DNA from: Phallusia mammillata
Lineage: Eukaryota; Chordata; Ascidiacea; Phlebobranchia; Ascidiidae
Direction of reading: 5' to 3'
Assembly: GCA_003260075.1 (NCBI GenBank)
Contig: QLIY01000001.1
Coordinates: 558,001 to 622,000 of the forward strand
DNA length: 64,000 nucleotides
Part shown: positions 56,103-64,000 of the stretch, piece by piece
Layout: each line of letters starts with the position of its first letter
Position numbering within the stretch: position 1 is the stretch's first letter
Notes under the pieces: generated by a model
The model's input: only the letters and a program-made list of their open reading frames with translations
The model's database searches: none
What the model was told of the DNA's origin: nothing
Translations under genes and position numbers: made by a program

Positions 56103-56734
56103 ATGATAAAAAATTCAGGTTCAAACCGGCCCGCAGTGCAAAAAAAGGTTGCCGACCCCTGATCTATACAATGCTATGCTCGTTGTTTGCTTACCACGAT
56201 TGCGTGGAAATTAAACACCCGGTTTCACAAAGCATGCTTCTAAAAAGACTGTTTTGCCTTTTTCCTGGGGGGGGGGGAATCAAACACATTAAACACTCGG
56301 TTTCACAAAGCATGCTTCTAAAAAGACTGTTTTGCCTTTTTCCTGTTTTACAGCACAAAGTTGCATCCCTTCTGCTGGTTTAATTTCAACTGACGATGAC
56401 AACATTAATTGTCAAAACGTTTGGCTTTTTTTAACACAAGTATTACCTTGCTAAGACTAAAACATGGTTCTATAAAAACTCTTGTGTAGAAAAGATATTT
56501 ATGTTTGCAGAAACATGTTTTTTAGATTATGCTTTGTCTTCATTTAAGGGCAATTATTCTCATCTGCAAAGCTCGTCGTTTGCGCCATCTACCGGATATC
56601 CGAGCGATTACGACTCACCGCTACATGGCGTGATGAGCATCAGTGAAGCTGAGAGGAAGAGATCGGCCTTTCTTCGCTATCTTCAACAGAGATACCCACA
56701 ACATGCAGATGCTATTGCCGGAAAAGCGATTAAT
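48439..56734 (+). CDS. KIAA1217-like: KIAA1217/SRCIN1 (sickle tail / p140Cap) family protein, N-terminal part
   Basis: Exons: 48439-48616, 48932-49043, 50116-50237, 54395-54573 and 56549-56734, with matching phases and 259 codons; the gene continues past the window. The key evidence is PRRHTL (exon 4) followed by AERKRSAFLRYLQQRYPQHADAI (exon 5; core FLRYLQQRYPQHA). This order and spacing match the N-terminal region of KIAA1217 and SRCIN1. Upstream the protein is basic and Ser-rich (VKRRPSSKRNK), with an acidic SLRDVDLESG and a Q-rich stretch. In vertebrates these proteins are actin and Src-pathway scaffolds; KIAA1217 acts in intervertebral disc development. The ATG lies in an exon with 29 nt of 5' UTR (acceptor at 48408-48409). 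An upstream ATG at 48428 opens a short overlapping frame. Intron 3 holds the 725-bp displaced duplication and a candidate internal promoter. Confidence 0.85.
50448..50772 (+). repeat. Tandem duplication around poly-G (50604-50614)
   Basis: Copies 50448-50603 and 50615-50772 with three substitutions. Confidence 0.92.
51265..51350 (+). repeat. Interspersed GAAACGT repeat, copy B
   Basis: Same landmarks as 34240-34352: aaggcgacctgtatagg, gtcgaaacgccgg, aataaaaatac, then ccagaagaactttataaa. It lies in intron 3 of the KIAA1217-like gene. Confidence 0.6.
51789..53811 (+). repeat. 725-bp displaced duplication, plus nested duplication
   Basis: 51789-52512 recurs at 53087-53811, almost identical, after a G run (53075-53084) and ending at the N at 53812. 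Between the copies, about 52575-52783 recurs at 52795-53005 after another G run (52784-52793). Confidence 0.93.
53812..53812. other. Single N at the end of a displaced duplicate
   Basis: The base before it ends a 725-bp copy of 51789-52512. Sequence after it is new. The N therefore looks like a collapsed assembly gap. Confidence 0.65.
53822..53850 (+). promoter_or_regulatory. Candidate internal TATA promoter of KIAA1217-like gene
   Basis: TATATAAAAGG is a near-consensus TATA box, 10 bases after the N at 53812. A CpG-containing AC-rich stretch follows (53850-54060) and looks like 5' UTR. An ATG at 53964 with a possible donor immediately after (atggcag|gtgcaa) would splice in phase 1 to the exon at 54395 and give M-A-D-L-D-N. 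This alternative first exon is inference; the donor is weak. Confidence 0.35.
54670..54750 (+). repeat. GAAACGT repeat, second subfamily
   Basis: Landmarks gcgacatggcataagcattt, gccgaaacgtttgaacaata and gtcgctttttacgtctattt. A fragment of the same sequence is at 19905-19925 in reverse. A related unit with tgatgatgacaac and ttgaaacgtctg is at 54895-54975. Confidence 0.6.
55645..55693 (+). repeat. 49-nt poly-G tract
   Basis: Uninterrupted G run preceded by a T run. No duplicate is visible on either side, unlike the 10-12 nt runs. Proline-rich frames on the other strand are a consequence of the tract. Confidence 0.8.
55960..56161. mobile_element. hAT-like MITE containing a 78-nt poly-G tract
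   Basis: Ends cagtggtcggcaactaccgg and ggttgccgacccctg are inverted repeats of hAT type; flanks atctatat and atctatac approximate a target duplication. The G run at 56022-56099 occupies the centre between aacttgctcaa and cccatgataaa, where a normal element would have its arms join. Confidence 0.75.
56204..56345 (+). repeat. Tandem duplication around poly-G (56267-56277)
   Basis: Copies about 56208-56266 and 56284-56345; differences near the start (cacccggtttc/cactcggtttc). Confidence 0.9.
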
Positions 56735-57044
56735 GTAAGTTCGATTGCGACGCCTTTTATTCACAAATGTTGCCAATTAATTTGCGAAATTGTCAGTTTT
56801 TGAAACTTTCTTTCGGGTATTTAAAGAAGAATTTGTTACAAAAGTCAAGAAAAGCGTCACATGTACTTAAACAAGTCTGTACCTTTGGCTTGTCTATTAG
56901 TAGATAGTTTATGTAGATGTGCAATGCTTGTCTGGTGAAGGTAATTTGTAAATATGAACCCCGGTATGGTTTGGTGAAGGTTGTAGTGTTTGTCTGTCGT
57001 TTTTGGGCCTTATATAAAGTTAATTGGTTGGTTTGAAAAAATTT

Positions 57045-57105
57045 GGCACCTGTGGGTTTCGAACCTACGACCTTCGGGTTCCGAGGGTTATGCGATTGTT
57101 GGTGG
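57045..57105 (-). repeat. tRNA-like SINE fragment
   Basis: The minus strand contains ggtcgtaggttcgaaaccc, an RNA polymerase III B-box. Variable-arm-like sequence ccctcggaacccgaagg precedes it. I could not complete a cloverleaf, so a SINE head is likelier than a functional tRNA. Confidence 0.4.
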
Positions 57106-57671
57106 GAAACATTTTAAAGCACTGCGCTGTTATCTTTCGGTTCTGGTGGATACGAGTAAAGTGCCTCAGTCCCGAAACTTTGAAGTAATTCACATCTCAG
57201 TTTGCGCAAGCCACAGACCTCAGCTAATGGCCCAAAAGTCCTTGAAAGGTCGCAAATCGACGGGACCTCAGCTCTTGTGACGCCCGGACGTGATTTTCCG
57301 CATGATTGACCTCTCAAAACCTTCGTCTCATCGGATGGGAGCCACATTAAAGTGCACCGCACCCATAACGCTCGCTCATCCACAGTTGGGGGTCGTTTAA
57401 ACCTCTTACTCCTCCCGCTGTGATGATTGTCAGCTTTCCACAATCGTACATAGTAATTTGTCGAACACTTCATCACTACTAGCTTCTGTGATATTTCAGG
57501 GGGATTTTCGTGATTACAGGTCTAACAACATTATTTGAATGTTTCAAAGTTGCGAAATCTTTGTTTGTTGGTGTTTTTCAGCTCTTGGAATCCACCTTAT
57601 ATTTGATTTTTGAGAAAAGATGCATAAATATTTCTACTGATTTTTTGAAAGCTTTGAAATGTAGCAGATTT

Positions 57672-58364
57672 ACCGCAGAAATCGTCTCGTAAACCCGCTG
57701 TTTGTGTGCGGGTGCTTTAGGTTTAGGATGCTTGACGCAAAAATAACAATTTATGATTTTACTTCTGTTTTAGATCAAAAAGTGCATGATAAAAAAGTTT
57801 GGGTTTGGGTTTAAGTTTCACGAACTAACTTGATTTCGGGCCTGACGACGAATTCTGCTGTCAACCACATTTGCGTCAATATTTTACTTCGGTAAATGAA
57901 CTTCAAATTTAGCTGGTTCGCTCTCAAATTTCGAGCCTGCTTATACGCCCACTTTGCATCAGCATACAACATCGTAATGGTCACTTTAATCACGAAACTT
58001 TCTCGTGTGATTTTCAATGGGGGGGGGGCCGCAGAAATCTTCTCGTAAACCCGCTGTTTGTGTACGGGTGCTTTAGGTTTAGGATGCTTGACGAAAAAAT
58101 AACAATTTATTATTTTACTTCTGTTTTAGATCAAAAAGTGCATTTTAAAAAAGTTTGGGTTTGGGTTTAAGTTTCACGAACTAACTTGATTTCGGGCCTG
58201 ACGACGAATTCTGCTATTGTGTCAAATTTTTGCTTCGGTAAATGAACATTAAATTTAGCTGGTTCGCTTTCAAATTTCGAGCCTGCTTACGCTCCACTTT
58301 GCATCAGCATACAACATCGTAATGATCACTTTAATTACGAAACTTTCTCGTGTGGTTTTCAATT
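57672..58364 (+). repeat. About 340-bp duplication around poly-G (58019-58028)
   Basis: Copies 57672-58018 and 58030-58364; several substitutions and a deletion in copy 2 near 58215. Confidence 0.92.
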
Positions 58365-58748
58365 GTTACTCATCGCGCCAGTAAGTGAGACGTAGTTGTG
58401 TTGTGTCAATCCGCCCACAACTTTCTCCGAACCCACAAAAGCACAGGCCGACCTTTTGAACAATGAGCAAACCAAACACTGCGGTTTCGACCGAATCTCG
58501 CCCAACTCTGCGGTTTCCCTGTGAAGTTCAGACACGAAAAACTTCCTCCTACTCTTGAAGCGGAGTTGTTTTCTTAACTCGTGACACCGGTTTGTTTAAG
58601 TTCTGTCTGGAAACGAACAGATTTGCCGAAAGATACCACTTAGTTGAATGTTTGAGGAACTTGTAAAATGAGGAACTGTGTTACAAAACGTTTTTCACCC
58701 CAATATTTTTTTGAGTCACTTTCTTTGAAAACTTTCTGTTTGTTGTCG

Positions 58749-59184
58749 TTGGAGCATTTGAACTCTTTAAACGTTGTGAGGTTTCCACACAAATACGCTG
58801 GTCTGTCTTTATTTATTTCTGACGTATTGTGAAGAGTTAAAGAAGAAGATTTGTGCTATATTGGTACCTTCTTATGCACGTCGCTGTGATTGTAATTTTA
58901 AACGCTGACAGTTTGTTTATTGGCTGCCATTGTTCGCAATTGCAACCCGGGGGGGGGGTTCGTGTTGGAGTCTTTGAACTCTCTAAACGTTGTGAGGTTT
59001 CCACACAAATACGCTGGTCTGTCTTTATTTATTTCTGACGTATTGCGAAGAGTTAAAGAAGAAGATTTGTGCTATATGGGTACCTTCTTATGCACGTCGC
59101 TGTGATTGTTTGTAATTTTTAACGCTGACAGTTTGTTTATTGGCTGCCATTGTTCGCAATTGCAACCCGGGGGGGGGGGGGGGG
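58749..59184 (+). repeat. Duplication around poly-G (58949-58958), closed by a second run (59169-59184)
   Basis: Copies about 58749-58948 and 58963-59168. Both copies end at the same sequence, gcaattgcaaccc, and both are followed by a G run. This is the only case where both copies end in poly-G. Confidence 0.92.
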
Positions 59185-59919
59185 CAATGTTCAATTATAT
59201 GCAAAAACTGCAACACAACACAATTTATGCATCAAAACATTTCGATATGCGATGTATTGTGTTTTGGGTCGAATATTTAAGATTGGTTCATTGCCACCAA
59301 AACTTGTCACTTTTAGTTAGGTGTATTGTTCATAACCACCTTTGTGCAATCAACCGTGTAAAAAAGTATGTCTGGTTAGAGTGATTCATTTAAATGCGGT
59401 TTTCAGTGATGGAATTTATGCTGATTTAAAAATTCATAGAGTTAACTTGAAGGCCACACACGATGCAGAACCCGATTGTCATAAGCGCGTATGTTGTTAG
59501 ATATTCAGTCAAGCTTGAACCAAAATATCGTATTCACACCAACCTTTCTGTTGCGGTGGGTTGCGAGACAAACAATGTTGACGCCCACTCATATTTTCTT
59601 CAGTTAGTTTTGCCGCATCTTCTGCTGAATGCCAAAATATGTGGAATGTTTTTCTCCGGTATAAACTTCCAATCTAGTCCATCATATCTACCACCTCATT
59701 GTAGGCAACAAAATATTTAAAAAATTAACAATTTTATTCGCTAGTTTGATTCAACTTAATGTAGTTTTTTTTACTGGAGTATCAAGTCACTTGTGCAATA
59801 AACAGAAATAATACATTAGCAGGCAAATTAATATTTATTCACTGTTGTATGATTTCTATATGTACGAAATTTACATTCGGTTTTCACAAATCTCCACGTA
59901 ATAACTTGTTTTTCACAAT

Positions 59920-60247
59920 CTTGCATTGTTTGTTTTGCATTCGAACTTGATACACAAACCAGGCATATGAGCTTCGGAATGTCTGGATTTTACCGAGGCC
60001 GAGTAACCAACCATGCGTAACGACCCCTGACAAAAAACGCGGGAATTTGAAACCGAAACTATTTAGTTGCAAACCTGTTGGGGGGGGGGGACATTGTTTG
60101 TTTTGCATTCGAACTTAATATACAAACCAGGCATATGAGCTTCGGAATGTCTGGATTTTACCAAGGCCGAGTAACCAACCATGCGTAACGACCCCTGACA
60201 AAAACGCGGGAATTTGAAACCGAAACTATTTAGTTGCAAACCTGTTG
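59920..60247 (+). repeat. Tandem duplication around poly-G (60080-60090)
   Basis: Copies 59922-60079 and 60092-60247; differences include gatacac/atataca and one A deletion. Confidence 0.92.
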
Positions 60248-62283
60248 AAAGGTCAGCCGGGTTCATCACACCGGTTGTATGCGGTGGTTGAAATTGATCC
60301 ACTGTGATAAGGTTCAATGTCTAAGGTCGTTTCACCACACAACTTATGTGTGAGATTACACACCCCAAGCACTAAGCTTCAATTTGCATTTTACACAAAA
60401 ACTCGAACACCACTGGGCTATCTGCGTTCTTCTGACTCGGTTCAATTCTTTCTGAGTGCAGATTGTGAAGCACGACAATGCCCGTTGTGACGTCACACTT
60501 GTTGTTAGGCAATTGTGCATTTTTCAAATATCTTCGTGCCGGTTTTGGCTGAATTTGATCGGGATTTGGGGAAAGGTCGTGAAAGACTAATAAGGTCGTG
60601 ATAATGCGGGGAGGTTGATAATAAGCAGACAACTGGTAAAAATATTTCATACAAACTGAAGTAGAAGGTTGATGGTTTTGTAAAATTGTTTCAATGGCAT
60701 TTGCTTTGATTCGACCGCTTTGTGTTGCTGCTAAACCCTTTCCTTCAACAAAATATTAGTGGCTAGAATCAAGTGATATTTTGTTTTTATGTGGTCGCTT
60801 CGTCCGTTTCATTTACTCCTTTCAGCAAAGTTTTTGCTGCTCTTTTCGACCATTGTGATTTACACATAAGTGTGCCTTAATCGCTGTCTGCATCCATAGA
60901 CGCTTTAGACTTTAGAGCGAATCACAGTAATGAATTTATTTTACTCTTTTCGACCATCTGCATCAATTGTTGTTTTCCAGCAGCAATTTTGACCCACACC
61001 CGAGTTTGAGAAAAACAAATCTGAATTTAAACTAAAAAATGTTGTCACGGTTGAGTGAACATATATGGAGCAGGAAATGTTATGGTTGAGTTGGTTTCAT
61101 CGACACGCTCCATTGATTTGGTTGCCACGTGTTTTAGCTTAAAACTTTGCCCATTTTCGCAACTGAGCGAGTGATTATCTCAAGCACCGCAGATTCTGTA
61201 AAGGAAATTTACAAACAAACCAATTTTCCTCTTCAAACAAGCTACTCGGTTGCAACTCCTTGTGGTTTCTCTGCAGGCGGGTTTCGCTTAAACAAGTCAC
61301 CAATTTTTCTCGGCCAAAGTTTGGTGGTGGAAATTGTTTTTGGTTGCTATGCAACGGACCATGACCGTACATGACGTCACCTCGTCACAGATTTCTATGG
61401 TGAAAGTGAGACATCGATAAAAGGATTGAATACAAACAAAGGAATAGAAGCAACCAGAAAATACAAAATTTAACAAATCTAGAACACAAAGATGAGTTAT
61501 TTGAGAAAAACAATCAGGCTCTGTGACGAGCAAAATTTACATTGGCGGTTAAATTGTAGCAAAATCTTGTTGAAAACAACCACTGTCTTCCATCTGTTAC
61601 TTAAGTGAATCACAGACTTCCCGTAAAAATTACTCACTTCTGTGTGTCATTGTGATCAAACAATGTTTCGACTTACACTCCTCGTAACAGACGGGCGTCT
61701 TTACACGTTTGCAATTAAGTTGGATTCAGTATCCTTAAAACAAGGACAGTTTGATATTTCACATGAGATGTTTAAAAGTTTTTTTTGGAAACTTGCGGAG
61801 TCATCCACATTTTTCTTCTTTGGATTCATGTTTTTGGTTTATAGACTCTTTTCATTTGATTACCAGAATGTTTTTCACGTTGCTTTCATTGCACAAGAAA
61901 CAAACAATCCTTATAACTTATAATTACTGATAATGAACCATGCGGTTGGCAGTTTATATTTCAACTGACGAAGTTTGTATGCCGTGTTGTCTTAGCGTGA
62001 AATGTGTTTGTGCAGACAAAGTGTTGTTTGCTGCAGGAAGTTGTAATCTCTCCACTGTGCCATCTCACAATGCCGGTCACTTCGGTCAATATTTGAACAA
62101 TCCAACTCACCCTCCTCACAAACTGCTTCGGCGAAACCATTAAACAATTTCCAACTTGTTTTCCTCTAGTATTTTTTCTGGTACCTTGTCGAAGTAATTG
62201 TTGTTTGTTTTTACTTTACACTGATTCGGGAGGCTTTGTGAGTATTTGTTGCCACGTTTGGTCTTTGTTAGGAATGCCTAAAG

Positions 62284-62574
62284 CAGTGGTTCCCAACCTT
62301 CTTTGTCCTGTGCACCCTTTTAGTCGATATTCAAATCTAATTCCCCCTTACAAATTTAGTTTGCTAAAATATCGTTATTTTTTTTAGAAATTTCTTCGTA
62401 CATCCACTTTATGCATTGCTGCCTTAAATCGATTATATGAGAACTTTCATTTTCTCAGCTCATATATGGCAAGTGCAGCAATAAAACATAGCACAGACAA
62501 CCAGTAAGAGATTAATATTGTGAAACAAATCCCCCCCCCCCAGTGGGGAATTCCCCCATGGTTGGGAACCATTG
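62284..62574. mobile_element. hAT MITE with internal poly-C
   Basis: Ends cagtggttcccaacc and ggttgggaaccattg, 291 bp; flanking gcctaaag and gcctaaaa form an 8-bp duplication with one change. It contains the only long C run in the window (62531-62541), followed by agtggggaattccccc. Confidence 0.8.
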
Positions 62575-64000
62575 GCCTAAAATATAAGATATTTTACATT
62601 TCTGTCTTTTTGCCTTTATTAGCTGTTAAATTATCTCGTAATTAATCACTAAATAACACCGACCAGCCAGTGTTAAATTATAACAACCAGAAACTGATAA
62701 GGTCATGACCCAATACATAAATGCGGCAATACATGTAACATGCTTGCAGGAATTCGGATATATGTTTTGAGATCTGAACGCAACTAACGAAAATTAACCA
62801 ACCAACTTTAGCGAAACAATATTACACTTTGACAGGAAAGTTTTACAATTTGACTGAAATGTTCGCTTAATGTTCCTTACGGGTTTTATTCATTCCCAAC
62901 ACTGCTTGTGAGAAACAACTTTAAAAACTCGCATACTTCGGACATAGTTCACCTGATTAAGGTTGTTTACATTCCGTATCATGTCGTAGTAGTATTGGTG
63001 CCTTATAAGCTCTCATCGACGCACAAGTGATGGAATGTGGCTGCATAAACCCAATCAGATTAAACCAGGTTAATTAGTTTTGAGGACATTAACCGAACTG
63101 TCAATTTAAACTGTGACGAGCTAACTCAAATCCTGTTGTTGTCAACTCATTAGCAAAACTCTAGTTTAGGTGAGACATTTCCAAGTGTGCCGCGAAATAT
63201 TCTCTATTTTAAAGTGCGACCTTTTTCCTAAATTAAAGTTTTATTTTGTTCGATAGATGATGTCAAGTGATATGACAGATCTGAACTAGTGCTGACGACA
63301 GACATTTGGAAAACTTTTCTGATGTCTCTTCTTGACTAAGAGTTTTATGTATAGGTTGGGTAATTCCATGTAGCATTGTGGTGTTCAAGTTTTCCCAAAC
63401 TTTTCAGGAACCGGTTTTACACTGGGATGAAGTGTTTAAGTGACCGCTCACACTTTTAGACCCGGTGGTCCAACCGCACAACTTGTGATATCGAGTGTCT
63501 AACTTGCGTCATATTAAATCTATCTTCACCTTATTCAACTAAACACGCCGGTGGTCCAAATCACCCGCTTCTTTTCTATTTGAATAAGTATTTTACCAGA
63601 TTATCCATCTCAATGACGTGTTTACCCGAGATAGGATCAATTGTGAGAAAAATTTATCCAGTTGATTAAACTTGACACGTGATGTCCGCTCGACCAACCA
63701 CAGTGCGGGATAGTTTGAAATGATGAAGTGGTTGACTGACATGTGTTAGGGGCAATTTCGTTTTGACCTCCAACTTTTCTCGGCGTAATTTTGCCACCTG
63801 CGTCTCCAGCTGCTTTGGTGGACGTTTACAATTGCTTGCTTGCAGAGTTTGAATGTCTAAAGTTAAACTTGTGAATGACGATTTCTTTAATTAGTTGCTA
63901 TTTTGGGGCATTTGTAAGGGTAGTAACTGTACGTACTTGGGGGGGGGGTTTGTATACTTTTTTCCCAATTTGTTTTTTTTTTTTAACTTTGAAACGTTTT

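Larger units (their letters stand above)
56735..64000. other. Probable intron of the KIAA1217-like gene
   Basis: No further exon was recognised. It contains poly-G duplications at 57672-58364, 58749-59168 and 59920-60247, a tRNA-like fragment at 57045, and a MITE at 62284. The 93-codon frame at 61642-61923 has no motif. About 58380-58560 is CpG-richer and could be regulatory. A last G run (63939-63948) lies at the window edge, so its partner copy cannot be judged. Confidence 0.45.

Noticed and set aside
55494..56383. Proline- and glycine-rich open frames around the long G tracts
   Set aside because: They are produced by reading poly-G or poly-C in each frame. The rest of each frame shows no conserved sequence.
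61642..61923. 93-codon frame with hydrophobic stretch near the right end
   Set aside because: No homology recognised, no splice context, and it probably lies inside a large intron.

Overview
The window is eukaryotic nuclear DNA: AT-rich, with intron-rich genes that have canonical GT-AG junctions, and many MITE-like transposons with 8-bp or TA target-site duplications. The gene families (SNU13, FAM117/GLCCI1, STPG2, KIAA1217/SRCIN1) place it in an animal. Moderately compact genes and abundant hAT and pogo MITEs fit an invertebrate deuterostome, and I favour an ascidian tunicate. The sequence alone does not fix the species.

Layout. (1) 576-2588, + strand: three exons from the C-terminal half of a sperm-tail PG-rich repeat protein (STPG2-like); the final exon was not found. 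(2) About 5050-27928, + strand: a CpG-rich promoter and an 11-exon FAM117/GLCCI1 homologue with a continuous 450-aa frame. (3) 27929-31607: intergenic. (4) 31608-32823, + strand: complete SNU13 (15.5K/NHP2L1), four exons, with the start ATG alone in coding exon 1. (5) 33136-41512, - strand: an unrecognised Ser/Glu/Lys-rich protein of at least 14 exons ending in a hydrophobic membrane segment. (6) 43305-46897, - strand: an eight-exon zinc-dependent MDR-type L-threonine 3-dehydrogenase homologue. (7) 48439-56734 and beyond, + strand: the N-terminal five coding exons of a KIAA1217/SRCIN1 (sickle tail/p140Cap) homologue. (8) 56735-64000: probably the next intron of that gene. The genes look like independent neighbours, with no evidence of shared regulation or pathway.

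The strongest unexplained structure is a set of 43 poly-G runs (mostly 10-12 G, two of 49 and 78), all on the + strand, against one poly-C run, which lies inside a MITE. Most runs sit exactly between two near-identical copies of a 50-720 bp segment (A-B-Gn-B'-C), with a few percent divergence between copies. Several break coding exons: TDH exon 1 is frameshifted, one FAM117 exon is truncated, and another is duplicated whole. The likeliest reading is that both alleles of a very heterozygous individual were written in tandem, with poly-G at the joins. The total strand bias is not explained by the simplest version of that idea. A biological origin (G addition at tandem-duplication junctions) should be excluded with reads before it is dismissed.
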